DNA of 64,000 nucleotides, taken from assembly GCF_009866525.1 (NCBI RefSeq), contig NZ_CM020866.1, positions 1,145,504 to 1,209,503 on the forward strand. Direction: 5' to 3'. Source of the DNA: Spiroplasma poulsonii (GTDB lineage: Bacteria > Bacillota_I > Bacilli_A > Mycoplasmatales > Mycoplasmataceae). The notes beneath the pieces were generated by a model that was given only the letters and a program-made list of their open reading frames with translations, was not told the DNA's origin and did no database searches. Positions 42,934 to 55,167 of this stretch are shown piece after piece (the stretch's first letter is position 1; every line of letters starts with the position of its first letter). A program made the position numbers and the translations under genes.

Positions 42934-44000
42934 AGACTTCTTGCGATACCCTTTTTTATTAAAATATTATTATAAAATATAATTTATGAGGACATAAAAA
43001 TATGAACAATAATAAATTTAATACTCTTAATGATAGAGAATGGTTAAGATTAACAGGAATAAAAAAATCCACTTTTAATAAAATGTTAGATATTTTAAAA
43101 GTTGCTGAAATAGAAAAATTTAAAAAAGGTGGTAAAACTAATAAATTATCATTAGAAAATAGATTATTGATGACTTTATTATATTGACGAGAATATCAGA
43201 CTTATTTTCATCTTGGTAAAAGTTTTGATATTAGTGAGGCTAATTGTTATCGTAATATTAAGTGAATTGAAGATATTTTAATTAAAAACTCTGATTTTCA
43301 ACAACTTGCTGGTAAAAAAGCACTAATAAATGATTATTTTAATGATAAAACTATTATTATTGATGCTACCGAAACTCCAATCCAACGCCCAAAAAAAGAC
43401 AAAAACAATCTTATTCTGGTAAAAAGAAAAAACACACGATCAAAACACAAGTAATTATCGAACAAGAAACCAAAAAAATTATTGCAACAAGTTTTTCGCT
43501 CGGAAAAAAACATGATTATGCTTTATTTAAAGAATCAAAAATCCCAATTTTAAAAAATACCAAATTAATAGTTGATAGTGGTTATCAAGGAATACAAAAA
43601 AATCACAATAATGTTCTAATATCTACAAAGAAAACAAAGAAAAACCCTTTAAACAAAGAACAAAAGCAATATAATAGACTAGTTTCAAAAATGAGAATTA
43701 TTATTGAAAATATTTTTGCTATTCTTAAAAAATTTAAAATTATTACAGAAAAATATCGTAATCGAAGAAAAAGATTTGGTTTAAGATTTAATTTAATTGC
43801 CTCAATTTATAATTTACAATTATTATATTTAACATAAAATATTTATTTAAAATTAAATAATTTAAATAATAAATTAATTTTTCGTTGTGGAAAAATATTA
43901 AATTTTTAAATAAAAAACATAATTAATTAAAATTATATTTTTCTATTAGTATCTTTTTTACAAATATTTGCAATTTTTTAACAAGTAATGCAAGAAATCT
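42934..44000 (+). mobile_element. IS5-family element, copy 8
   Basis: Duplicate of copy 5, with the same flanks (AAT) and the same altered right end. It has one further substitution near 43622 (TATCTAC). Confidence 0.9.
43002..43837 (+). CDS. IS5-family transposase, copy 8
   Basis: Two-frame transposase as in copy 1; one substitution in the orfB part (a Pro codon changed). Confidence 0.82.
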
Positions 44001-44206
44001 AATATAATTTTCGTTATCTTGTTTAAATCATTTATCTTTTGGTAATAAATTTGAACTTTCATATTCTCCATTTTCGTTTTTTTCTAATGGTTGAAATTTT
44101 AAGACATCATAATAGTCTTCTTTACCAGTTTTGTTATTTTTAATAACTTTATTTTTGTTAACCTTTGTTAACATCACTAAATATTTCATATTTGAAATCT
44201 CCTTTT

Positions 44207-44594
44207 AAAAAACTATATAGTTTCTTAAAAGATTTCTTAAAAAATTAAAACTTAAATATAAAAATGATTAATTAAAATATTTATTGCTACAAAGTTAGTG
44301 TTTTTTATTTGAATAAATTTATAAATAAAATATAAAAAGCATTTAATTATATTTAAGTTCCGCTCAAGGAAATCTTTTAAGATTTAAAACTCAAACACAA
44401 TAAAATGTTTAAGTTAAATTAATAATACAATAAAATATTAAAAAGTCAAATTTTCAACACAAAATTAAATATATTGTAAAATATACATCCCCATCTTGTT
44501 TTTTTTTTTTTTTTTGTTTTAATTAATTTGTGGTGATTGTTGCTCAAGGCAATTGCCACTTTTTTTTAATGAGTTTTTAACTCATTTTTTAATT
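44207..44594. other. Non-coding phage region between rep and the next gene (unit 2)
   Basis: Same content as unit 1: leader element at 44358-44383, T-run, and hairpins near 44531-44587. The T-run and the T-tract after the hairpin each differ slightly in length. Confidence 0.5.
44358..44383 (-). promoter_or_regulatory. Repeated phage leader element, second site (unit 2)
   Basis: Same 14-mer and palindrome as at 34991. Confidence 0.55.
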
Positions 44595-45527
44595 TTAACA
44601 CCTTAAATTTTTAAATTTATTTTTGTAATTTTCAATTATTTTATTATTTTGATTTCTTCACATTTTACTTTCGTGTGAAACATATTTTTTAAATTCTCTA
44701 AATTTATCTAAACCATAATAACTATCACAACTAAAACCAACACGAATACCTTGCTTATTACCAAAACTAAAATAATTAAGTGTTTCATCAGATGACAGAA
44801 TTAAATCTAATGTATCTAATTCAACAACCCCAACTTTTATTTTTGGGTTTTTACAATTACGACTAAATTGATATGCTTTAATGTTTAAATCATAATGATT
44901 TTGTGACTTATCATTATTAGCAGTTTTAACAATATATTTAGCAAGATATTTAACAACATCTTCGTTTGTTCCACTACGAACTTTAATATTTTTATTAATA
45001 CCGTGTTTTCAATACTGTTGTACAGTACTATTTGGTATTTTTTGGTTTAAGATTATATGAAAATGGACTGCTCCCCGTTTTTGATACTCATAAGTATACA
45101 TATATTTTAAAATTCCTTTATGATGTTTTGCTCTAATTGGGTTATTATATCAACGATTAATATTTTGAAAGAATTTCATTAAATCATATTTACACTTTTT
45201 AACATCCGTTTCATTAACAGCATAAGTTAAAGTTAGAAAACTTAAATTTTTATAATTTGAAAAATTATGATATGCTTTACGGATACAATTTCCTTGTGTA
45301 CGAATACGACTATTTAATAACTTTTTATCATTTTTCCCAGTATTTTTAATACCATCTTTATTACGGGGGATATTATTAATTATATCTAGTGGTAAAACAA
45401 TATTTTTAACATAATTACCATAAAATACTTTTTTTAAATAATATTCTCTTTTAGCATAATTTAATTTATTCATAAATATATTATGACTATTAATCTTTAA
45501 ATTATCGTAAATAAAAACATTATTCAT
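44595..45527 (-). CDS. Plectrovirus rolling-circle replication initiator (HUH), 310 aa (unit 2)
   Basis: Same protein as the unit 1 copy apart from at least one residue. HUH motif and Tyr helix retained. Reading frame intact. Confidence 0.8.
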
Positions 45528-45575
45528 TTTTATAAACTCCTTTCAAATAAAAAAACACTAAATTACATTTAAAAA

Positions 45576-45601
45576 TTCCGCTCAAGGAAACTATAAATAG
45601 T
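45576..45601 (-). promoter_or_regulatory. Repeated phage leader element before rep (unit 2)
   Basis: Same as at 36206, 49 nt upstream of rep. Confidence 0.55.
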
Positions 45602-45656
45602 TTGAAACTTTCAATATAATTAAGTGTTTATATCTGAAAGTTATTTTGATTATAAT

Positions 45657-46723
45657 AGACTTCTTGCGATACCCTTTTTTATTAAAATATTATTATAAAA
45701 TATAATTTATGAGGACATAAAAATATGAACAATAATAAATTTAATACTCTTAATGATAGAGAATGGTTAAGATTAACAGGAATAAAAAAATCCACTTTTA
45801 ATAAAATGTTAGATATTTTAAAAGTTGCTGAAATAGAAAAATTTAAAAAAGGTGGTAAAACTAATAAATTATCATTAGAAAATAGATTATTGATGACTTT
45901 ATTATATTGACGAGAATATCAGACTTATTTTCATCTTGGTAAAAGTTTTGATATTAGTGAGGCTAATTGTTATCGTAATATTAAGTGAATTGAAGATATT
46001 TTAATTAAAAACTCTGATTTTCAACAACTTGCTGGTAAAAAAGCACTAATAAATGATTATTTTAATGATAAAACTATTATTATTGATGCTACCGAAACTC
46101 CAATCCAACGCCCAAAAAAAGACAAAAACAATCTTATTCTGGTAAAAAGAAAAAACACACGATCAAAACACAAGTAATTATCGAACAAGAAACCAAAAAA
46201 ATTATTGCAACAAGTTTTTCGCTCGGAAAAAAATATGATTATGCTTTATTTAAAGAATCAAAAATCCCAATTTTAAAAAATACCAAATTAATAGTTGATA
46301 GTGGTTATCAAGGAATACAAAAAAATCACAATAATGTTCTAATACCTACAAAGAAAACAAAGAAAAACCCTTTAAACAAAGAACAAAAGCAATATAATAG
46401 ACTAGTTTCAAAAATGAGAATTATTATTGAAAATATTTTTGCTATTCTTAAAAAATTTAAAATTATTACAGAAAAATATCGTAATCGAAGAAAAAGATTT
46501 GGTTTAAGATTTAATTTAATTGCCTCAATTTATAATTTACAATTATTATATTTAACATAAAATATTTATTTAAAATTAAATAATTTAAATAATAAATTAA
46601 TTTTTCGTTGTGGAAAAATATTAAATTTTTAAATAAAAAACATAATTAATTAAAATTATATTTTTCTATTAGTATCTTTTTTACAAATATTTGCAATTTT
46701 TTAACAAGTAATGCAAGAAGTCT
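45657..46723 (+). mobile_element. IS5-family element, copy 9
   Basis: 1067 bp flanked by AAT on both sides; right boundary of the duplicated region. Its left flank is identical to that of copy 6. Confidence 0.92.
45725..46560 (+). CDS. IS5-family transposase, copy 9
   Basis: Two-frame transposase as in copy 1, with the AAATATG variant shared with copy 6. Confidence 0.82.
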
Positions 46724-46940
46724 AATATATCTTTTATAATTTTACAATTTTTTTTAAATTTAAAATGTCGGAAAACACTGTTCTAAAACCCTTATTTTAT
46801 GAGGGTCTAATTTTTTAACCCCTTATGTTTATTGGGTTTTTTTGATGTTGAGTTGTGTTAGTTAATTAAACTATCCTATTTTATACTCATTATTATATCA
46901 CTTATTATTTCAGAAAAATTTTAAAAAAATAATTTACAGT
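46724..46940. other. Non-coding stretch after the duplicated region
   Basis: AT-rich, no ORF. It presumably holds the continuation of the phage upstream region cut by IS5 copy 9. Confidence 0.4.
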
Positions 46941-46964
46941 AAAAATTGCTGCGAATAGCAATTA
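46941..46964 (-). terminator. lepA terminator
   Basis: On the minus strand AATTGCT and AGCAATT pair around six bases and a T-run follows; it overlaps the stop codon. Confidence 0.7.
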
Positions 46965-48764
46965 ATCATCTAATTTTAAAACGGCCATAAAAGCTTCTTG
47001 TGGGACCTCAACTGACCCAATTGCCTTCATTCGTTTTTTTCCTTCTTTTTGTTTTTCTAGTAATTTCTTTTTCCGAGTAATATCACCACCATAACATTTT
47101 GCCAAAACATTTTTTCGCATTGCTTTAATATCTTCGCGAGCAATAACTTTATGATTAATGGCAGCTTGAATTGGAACTTCAAAGTTTTGACGGGGAATAA
47201 TTTCTTTTAACTTAGCACATAATGCTTTTCCCCGACCATACGCAAAATCACGATGAACAATAATCGATAACGCATCAATAACATCGCCATTTAATAAAAT
47301 GTCCATTTTTACTAGTTTATTTGGACGATAACCAATAAATTCATAATCCAAAGAAGCATAACCCTTACTAATTGATTTTAAGCGGTCAAAAAAATCAAAA
47401 ACAATTTCATTTAGTGGCATTTCATATGTTAAAATTCGGCGGGTATCATCAATATATTCTAAATTAACATATGTTCCCCGTTTATTTTGACATAATTCCA
47501 TTAATGGACCAATATATTGATCAGGGGTCATAATTGTTGCTTTAACAAAAGGTTCTTCAATCCGGTCAATCTTTTGCACGGGTGGTAAATCGCTTGGGTT
47601 ATCAATGGTAATCATTTCCTTATTTGTTAAATAAACATGATAAATTACTGATGGTGCTGTTGCAATTAATTCTAAGTTATATTCACGTTCTAACCGTTCT
47701 TGAATCACATCCATATGTAATAACCCTAAAAACCCACAACGAAAACCAAAACCTAATGCTTGTGAAGTTTCTGGTTCATATACTAACGATGCATCAGATA
47801 ATTGAATCTTTTCTAACGCTTCTTTTAAATCTTTGTACTTTGCTGAATCAATCGTATATAATCCACAAAAAACCATTGGATTCATTTTTTTATACCCTGA
47901 TAATGGTTCAACGGCCGGATTAGCAACAGTTGTAATCGTATCTCCTACTCGGACATCACGAACCATTTTAATACTTGCCGCTAATCACCCAACTTCACCA
48001 GCAACTAAGAAATCTTTTTTAACTTCCTTTGGGGTTTTAACCCCTAATTCTGTTACTTCATAAATCGCATTAGTGTTCATTAATTTAATCTTATCCCCAA
48101 TATGGACTGTTCCTTGTTTAATTCGAATTGAAACCATTACCCCACGGTATTTATCATAATGCGAATCAAAAATTAAAGCTTGTAACGGTTTATTATCATC
48201 AGCATCTAACGGCGCTGGAATATATTGTACAATTGCTTCTAGCACTTGATCAATGTTAAGGCCAGTTTTTGCACTAATTAATGGAGCATTAGTCGTTGGA
48301 ATCCCAATTAACTTTTCAATTTCTTCTTTAACACGTTCTGGGTCTGCTGATGGTAAGTCAATCTTATTAATAACAGGAATAATTTCTAAATTATTATCAA
48401 TTGCTAAATAAACATTTGCTAAGGTTTGTGCTTCAATTCCTTGTGCAGCATCAACCACCAAAATAGCGCCTTCACAAGCAGCTAAGCTCCGTGATACTTC
48501 ATAGGTAAAATCAACATGTCCTGGCGTATCAATTAAATGAAAAATATATTCTTGGTTATCTTTCGCATGGTATTTTAACTGGACTGAATTTAACTTAATT
48601 GTAATTCCCCGTTCACGCTCTAAATCCATTGAATCTAATAGTTGCTCTTGCATTTCTCGTTTATCAACAGTCCCTGTTAATTCTAAGATGCGATCAGCTA
48701 AGGTTGATTTCCCATGATCAATGTGGGCAATAATTGAAAAATTGCGAATTAATTTTTTATCCAT
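46962..48764 (-). CDS. lepA: Elongation factor 4 (back-translocase)
   Basis: A 600-aa GTPase, the normal LepA length. G-domain motifs [10 protein letters not shown] (G1), RERGITI (G2), DTPGHVDF (G3) and NKIDLP (G4) are in the first 140 residues. The LepA-specific C-terminal domain includes [23 protein letters not shown]. One TGA-Trp is in frame. EF4 acts on stalled or mistranslocated ribosomes. Monocistronic here, with its own terminator and upstream region. Confidence 0.96.
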
Positions 48765-48904
48765 TCTAAACCCGAATCCTTCCTACAGTAAGATCAGCTA
48801 TCTCTCTGATATTATTATACATAATTTTAAAAAAGATAGTTGTTTCAACCTTAATTCTCATCATAAATCCAAATTATCGAACCCTTAGGGGACAAAGTGC
48901 TTGC

Positions 48905-48933
48905 TTGAATTTTAAGAAAAAATATTATATAAT
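48905..48933 (+). promoter_or_regulatory. Promoter of the 49015 gene
   Basis: TTGAAT at 48905-48910 and TATAAT at 48928-48933 with a 17-bp spacer, then a leader of about 75 nt. Confidence 0.55.
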
Positions 48934-49014
48934 ATAATATGCAAGTTAGAAATTAAGGGGCAAATAAATCGATTATTATCAATATTTTTTATAACGATGA
49001 AAAGAGGAAAACTA

Positions 49015-49476
49015 ATGGATAGTGATTTTACAAAATACTACAATCAATTGATAAATGAAGTAAATTTAGTTAGTAATATTGAGAAAATTTCTGATACAAA
49101 AAAAGATTGGCTTTATACCTTACTAAAAAATTTAAAAACATTCAATACGAAACAAGTTAAGTTACAACAACACGAAGGGTTAATTTATCAAATTATGAAA
49201 GTAATTGATCAAAGTACTGAATTCATCCATAACCGCATTAGTAATGCTTTAAACGAATATCGCAAGCTATACCGTCAACATTTTAAAGTTAATCTAGATA
49301 TGCGACAAGAAAATGATCGAATCTTTGCCTACTGTGAAAAACAACTAGAAGCAAACTACGTAGACAGCTTGCAAGTGTTACGGGACTCTGTTATTAACTA
49401 TTATTATTTAAATTATCTAAAAGATAAAATTGAAGAAACCTTAAAAATTATTAGTTTATCAGCACGAACAATGTAA
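49015..49476 (+). CDS. Hypothetical helical protein, 153 aa
   Basis: The ATG at 49015 is preceded by AAGAGGA, so the earlier in-frame ATG is probably leader. The protein is soluble, mostly helical by composition (many L, K, E, N, Q), with a single Cys. No motif I recognise. It has its own promoter and a hairpin terminator, which argues for a real gene. Confidence 0.65.
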   Translation: MDSDFTKYYNQLINEVNLVSNIEKISDTKKDWLYTLLKNLKTFNTKQVKLQQHEGLIYQIMKVIDQSTEFIHNRISNALNEYRKLYRQHFKVNLDMRQENDRIFAYCEKQLEANYVDSLQVLRDSVINYYYLNYLKDKIEETLKIISLSARTM

Positions 49477-49481
49477 CAAGC

Positions 49482-49512
49482 AAAAAGAGTAATCCTATTG
49501 GTTACTCTTTTT
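49482..49512. terminator. Bidirectional terminator
   Basis: AAAAAGAGTAA and TTACTCTTTTT pair; shared by the convergent genes at 49476 and 49495. Confidence 0.75.
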
Positions 49513-50034
49513 ATAATGTCAAAATTGTTCATCATCTCAAATTTTATTCGTACTATGTTTGTTAACCCGAGCAAAAACAACAGCTAAGGTAATACCAACA
49601 ACAGTTGAAACAGCAACTTGAATTGCATCATTAATTAATTCAAGAATTGCAACAGCTGAACCAAATAATAAATAACTATATAAAACATATCATAATAGCA
49701 TTAAACTACTTAAAAAGATTGCCCCATAGCGGCTTAACACCCGTGCTAAAAAGTAAGTAATAAGAAATATTAACACTCTAATGACAATTGAAACTGGAAT
49801 AAAAATAAAACCATCGGTAATAATATCAATAATTGTAACATACAACACACCACTAATTAATAACATTGGTCCTTTAATCAAAGTTATTAAGGCTAAAAAT
49901 AACCCATCTGCTAACTGTAATATTCCTTTGCCATTCCCAAGCCGAATAAACTGCAAAATATAGGCAACTGTTACTAATAACGCCGTGATTAACGCTGTTG
50001 TAACTAAATATTTTAAAGATTTTAAGCGATACAT
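49495..50034 (-). CDS. ECF transporter S component-like membrane protein
   Basis: A 179-aa protein with about five or six hydrophobic segments. The N-terminal half (GILQLADGLFLALITLIKG and the following loop) resembles the substrate-binding S subunit of energy-coupling-factor transporters, small vitamin-uptake proteins. The substrate is unknown. It starts 2 nt after the fmt stop, so it is co-transcribed with fmt. Several TGA-Trp codons lie in the last third. Confidence 0.6.
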
Positions 50035-50036
50035 AA

Positions 50037-50996
50037 TTAAATAAAAATATTTCCGGAAGTTATTTCTGAAGATGGAGTATGATAATAATTTTTTGCTTCC
50101 GTTACTTTTTTGCCCTCGCGTTGCAACCGTGTAATTAATAAGTATCCATCTTCAACTTTAACTTTAACTCCTGTTTTTAAAACAGCAATAATGGTGCCAT
50201 TTACTAAATCAACATCTTTTTCGGTTAATGGTTCTTCTGCAATAACCGCTTGATGAATTTTGTAAATAACATTATCTACGGTAGTATAAGCAATTGGTCA
50301 AGCATACAATCCCCGAATTTGATCATAAATATTTTGTTTTGGTAAATACCAATTAATTTTTTCTTCATCACGAGTAATGTTATAAGCAAATGTTACTTGC
50401 TTCTCATCTTGCGTGGTTCCTAACTGCTGACCAGTAATAATATCTAATAAGAATTTTTCAACCATCCCTCCTGCTAATGTCATTAAGCGATCATGTAATG
50501 ATGAAGCGGTTTCATCAACAGCAATTGTTAAGGCTTCTTGGAAATACATTTCCCCCTCATCCATTTTTTTAATCATTTTCATTAAAGTAATCCCTGTTTC
50601 TTGTTCACCATACATAATTGCTTTATGAATTGGGGCGCCACCCCGTAATTTTGGCAATAATGAAGCATGAACATTAATACAATTAATTTTTGCTAGTTTT
50701 AAAATTCGTTCCGGAATAAACTGCCCATAAGCACATGTCACAATCACATCGGGTTGTAATGCTTCTAATTCGGTGTAAAGATCATTAATTTTTTCTGGTT
50801 GAAAAACTTGAATTTGATGTGCTAACCCAAATTCTTTAACTGGTGAAAACTGAATCGTTTGATTACGACCAATTTTGCGATCAGGTTGCGTTACAATCCC
50901 AATTAATTCAATTGTTGGTGCTAACTTTGTTAATGCGGTTAAAACTGCTGTTGCAAAAACAGGTGTTCCCATAAAAATTACTTTATACTTTTGCAT
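50037..50996 (-). CDS. fmt: Methionyl-tRNA formyltransferase
   Basis: A 319-aa enzyme formylating initiator Met-tRNA with 10-formyl-THF. MGTPVFATAVL at the start, the catalytic-loop block INVHASLLPKLRGGAPIHKAI and GITLMKMIKKMDEGEMY are diagnostic. The C-terminal OB-type domain continues through one TGA-Trp. The start codon overlaps the upstream DUF2779 gene by 14 nt, indicating coupling. Confidence 0.95.
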
Positions 50997-53016
50997 TCTC
51001 TTTGCCTCCCTTTTCTAATGATAAGTTTTTCATTAAATGAATAACATGTTGGTAAATGACAACCATTGCCAAAGTATCACGATTACAATATTTTAACATT
51101 TCCTCTCGAAAAAAGGTTTTTCAAATTGTACTTGGAATGTTATTTTCTACTCGACGGCGAAAGATTTCACTTGCCATATCCCCCTTTTGCACCTTTAACG
51201 CTTGATATGTAAACTGGTTATCAAAAGCTGGTTGGGTTTTTTTAATTGATGCTGAACCATAAAATTCTTTTTTATAAATCATAAAATCTTGAAAGAAATC
51301 CATTAGGTCAATTGTTTTATTTCGAATAATGGCTAATTTTTGTTGTAATGTTTGATAAGTTGTAATTATTGTTTGCTCAGTAGTTTTGCTAATTAAAATT
51401 GCTAAATAATTAATTAATTCGGATAATACTTTACATTCAAAACTCTTATAATAAGCAACATATACTCCGACCTCGGCACGAAACAAATCCGTTACTAAAT
51501 GTTCAATTAATTGTAGACGTGGATCACCATCCCCATCAGCTAAAAAAGCATAGTGTTCCATCGTTGCTTCATCATGATAATTAAAGTACTGATCTTTAAT
51601 GATATGAACGGAGTATTGAAACGGGATTTGTTGATACGAATAAGAATAATCAAACCGCGGCACCGCTGCTTTCATTGTTTCAAAGTCATACATATACAAC
51701 GGATATTGATATTTCGCTAAAACTGCTTTAATATGTTCAATTTGTGTTGGGTCAATAACTGGGGCATTATCTTGAACCGCTAAAATTTGACGTTGTTGTT
51801 TAACTGAAAATAAAATTGGTTTTTTTTCGCGCGATGATTGTTGAAAAGTAAATGGTAAAATAACATCTGTTAAATAATCAATATGTTCTTGATACTTTAA
51901 TAAGGTCTTCTTTTCCATTCCACGGGTTAATTCAAACACACTGTGATGTTCTGGTAAATAATCTGTTGCGTGTTGACAATACCCATAGCGATCTCCTTTC
52001 GCATTAAAACATTGTTCTTGCGTAAATAAGGGAAAAACTTCAACAGCTGGCTTTGCGAAATAACTTTTAATTAATGCTAAATCATCAGTAATTAAACGAT
52101 TTTTTGCAACTCGTTTCACAAATGTTCCTGTTAACATTTGTTGACAAAATTCTAATAAACTAACTGGTGCTAACGTTTTTGTTGGTAATTTATATCAATC
52201 CTGAAACATAAATAATTCATCATCATCAATATCACCAACACGTTGATATTCTGAATTCAATAACATTAAAGAAACGCGACTAATTGTTAATCCAACGCCA
52301 GTTAAAACACAATATTGGTACGCCACATCATAACCATATTCATCTTTAACTGGTTTATCAACATACATTTGTAAATCTTTGTTATATTTACGTCCCGTTG
52401 AAGCTTTAACCTCAATTAAGTGATAAGTTCCATCGGGTAGTTTTTTTAAAATATCACACTTCGTAATACAATTGTTATAAATAAAGGATGGTTCAAAATA
52501 AACATCATAGTTTGGATTAGCTAATACTTCCTTTGTTTTGGCAAAAGCGATTTTCTTACTATAGTGTTCTAAATTAAAATAGTTATGATCACGCATAAAG
52601 TATTCTCGTGCTCGTTGCCCAACTTCGTTCCCATCGGCAATTGTTTCACCGGGATAAAAATCAATTGGATTGGTAATAGTTGATTGAACATCATCCCTAA
52701 AAGAGCGGACATCATCACTAATCGTGTCATCTTTATCAGCGGGTCAGTAAGTCTCTAACGCTAAATCATATAAGTTTGGCATAAACAATTCTGACCCAAC
52801 TTCGCTTTCATCATCATCACTACCAATAAAATCACTATCATTAATTTTGGCACTATTAATGTTATCTTGTAAATCAAAAAAGACAGAAATTTTTTGTTCT
52901 GTTACTCACTGTTGGACTGTTTTTAAGTTAGTCCGTGATGCTAACGTCCACGCAATTTTTAAACATTTTTTAAAGCGTTTAAAATCCTCTTTTTTTAATG
53001 TTACGACTGAATCCAT
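50983..53016 (-). CDS. DUF2779 protein: Cas4-like nuclease plus DnaQ-like domain
   Basis: A 677-aa protein. After a variable acidic N-terminus, residues 140-210 carry a PD-(D/E)XK core (KCDIL with D188, then HLIEVKAS with E202 and K204). Further on, LYMYDFETMKAAVPRF (D444, E446) starts a DnaQ/RNase H-like exonuclease domain, the usual DUF2779 layout. Cysteines near 312-346 and 625-640 might hold an Fe-S cluster as in Cas4. The ATG at 53016 has a weak ribosome site. Probably DNA end processing; the exact role is unknown. Confidence 0.72.
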
Positions 53017-53062
53017 TTGTTGCACTTCACTTTCGTTATTTGTTCCAATTCCCTAAAAGATA

Positions 53063-53090
53063 AAGAAAATAAGACTACGCTTATTTTCTT
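53063..53090. terminator. Hairpin terminator
   Basis: AAGAAAATAAG and CTTATTTTCTT pair around ACTACG at the end of the following minus-strand gene. Confidence 0.7.
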
Positions 53091-53695
53091 GGGACAAATT
53101 TCTCAGGTTTCGGTTTTGGTCGTTCCTCAACAGGTAGTTGTCCTGCTTTTCGTAATTTGCGCTCTTCTTCACGTTTTTTGACCATTTCCGCACGATGAGC
53201 TTCATATTCTTGTTTTGCCGTAATTTTAGCTGCCTTCTTTTCCTCTTTTGTTAATTTAACTTTCTTCTCACTAATTTCAATGCGATGTTTAGTATCGTCT
53301 AAATCAATTTCTTGATTAACAGTTCAAGTTGTTTCATATTGTTTTTTACTAATTTTTTTTGAAATTCCTTCAATTTCAAAAGCTTTTTGTTCTAAAAAAG
53401 AATTAGTTTTTGCTTCATAAATATCAACAATAACATCAAAGATATCACGATATTTAAATTCTTTCCCCTTACGAGCAATAACTTTTTCATATTCTAAGCG
53501 TAAGTTTTTACGATTGTCAGTTTCTTTAATATACTGTTTAATTTTATCTTTAACTTGTTTTTTACGCTTTTCTCGTTCAAGACGCTGCGCTTTTCGTCCC
53601 ATAATTGAAGAAACAATTGCAAAAATAATAACTGCAACTACAATCACTACTAAAATGACATTCATTGTCATACTGCCACCCAGAAAATTTGACAT
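53081..53695 (-). CDS. Single-pass membrane protein with charged tail, 204 aa
   Basis: One N-terminal hydrophobic segment (residues 11-31) is followed by about 170 strongly charged residues (K, E, R), probably coiled coil. One TGA-Trp occurs. It ends with PVEERPKPKPEKFVPRK. No enzymatic motif. An earlier ATG at the very start and a second at residue 9 are both possible. Confidence 0.65.
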
Positions 53696-53989
53696 TGTTA
53701 TCTAGACTCCTTTTTACTTTATTTATATTATGCACTATTACCAAGAATTTTACAAATATTTTCCCAGGTGAGTTCTAATATTATTTTAGTCACTAGTTTA
53801 ACAATAGTTTTAAACTATCTCTTTGTAAAAATGGTTAAATCCAAAAATAAATACAATGATTCACTAATAACTTCATTTAAATAAATATAATTTAAAACTA
53901 TTTTTACACTTATCTTGTGTAGTTTTAATTAACAATTAATTATTTTACCTAGTAATAAAATTAAAAAAATAATTAATTATAAAACAATT
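53696..53989. other. AT-rich intergenic region
   Basis: About 290 bp with no ORF; separates core genes from the defence island and its lower-GC genes. Confidence 0.5.
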
Positions 53990-55096
53990 TTATATATAAT
54001 CTGAAATTACCTTTAGTTCAATATTATATTTTTTAAGTGTCAATAAAATTTTTGAATCATAAGAGTAAATTTTATCAAATAAAATTATTTTTTCAAACTT
54101 AGATTTTTGTAAATTATTAGAAAGTACAAAGTTTTCATATACTAAAATCTGTCCAATCGCTTTATATATTTCAGTTCCAGAAGTTTTAATTTCAAAAATT
54201 TTAGTTTCATTTTCATTTTCTACATATAAATCAATAAAATTAAATTTTTCTATTTTAACCTTATAATCTTGGTTAAAGAAATGAGCAGCTAATATACTTT
54301 GAATTCTATTATGTTCTAAAGACAAACAAGATTGCCTATTAATTGTTATAACCTCTAAATTTTCATTTTTGTTCAGTTCAAAAATATTAGTATCTCAGTT
54401 ATCATATAAAATTTTATTTTGTTCTTCTTCATTTACTTCTAATATATTAGGAAAGGTTTTTAAAGTTGGTCCAATACTCATTTCTTTTTTAAAATATTCT
54501 AATTTTTCATAATTAATTTTGTGATATATTTCTTTAGATTTTTTATCAATGATTAATTCAAAAAAGTTTAAATTTTTATTCATTTTTTGATTCTCAATTG
54601 ATTTTCCACCACCAAAAAAACCTAAAAATACAAAACGCTGAAATTCAAGTTCTTCTTTAGTAGCATCATTTTCTTTTCGTTTTGCAGTTTTTTTACCAAA
54701 ATTAATTACCCGTTCAGTTCGATAATTTGCTCTTAGTCCTATTGTTAAATTACCATATACTTTCTCTTTGCCTTTATATTTATTAAATAATACTGAATCA
54801 TATACTTTATTATCAACTTTTCCAGCAAAAATAAGTGATGGAATATTACTCTTAACCTCTAATAAATGGTCTTTTAATTTATTTATATTAATTCAAAATT
54901 CTCCTAAATCAATATAACTTAAATCATTTAGATTAATTTTAAATTCTGAATATAAAACCGTGGGAACAGTAACTGCCTTTAAACTTGATAAATTTACTCC
55001 TTTTTTAGGAACTTGTCTATTAATATCCGGTGATGCCTCAGATGGTGACCAAATTATTAAATTATTTTCTATACGCATACTAATTTCTTTTTTCAC
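53990..55096 (-). CDS. Probable type II restriction endonuclease (PD-(D/E)XK), 368 aa
   Basis: It lies 71 nt downstream of the cytosine methyltransferase in the same direction. The C-terminal third has FIDLYVENENE then KIFEIKTSGTEIYKAIGQ (D289, E302, K304), a PD-(D/E)XK nuclease core. The N-terminal 240 residues are not recognised and may bind the target site. The start is GTG at 55096 with GGAG 9 nt upstream; an ATG six codons later is the alternative. Three TGA-Trp codons are in frame. Restriction activity is inferred from context and motif. Confidence 0.72.
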
Positions 55097-55167
55097 TATT
55101 GATTACTCCAAATATCTGTATATAATATAATGTTAACAAAAAAAATAAAAAATAGCACAATATTATG

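Larger units (their letters stand above)
42715..44189 (-). pseudogene. Possible phage ssDNA-binding protein, broken by IS5 copy 8 (unit 2)
   Basis: Copy of 33348-34822 with the same IS insertion point and the same in-frame TAA. Confidence 0.5.
36287..45656. repeat. Tandem duplicated segment, unit 2 (9.4 kb)
   Basis: A repeat of 27997-36286. It is longer because IS5 copy 7 is inserted in its IS3 and because it keeps 156 bp of the Zot-like gene. It lacks the 153-bp IS3 fragment. Followed by IS5 copy 9. Confidence 0.92.

Noticed and set aside
27997-46723. Repeated blocks that might be taken for a CRISPR-like array
   Set aside because: The repeats are whole IS elements and kilobase segments; no short regularly spaced repeats or cas genes are present.
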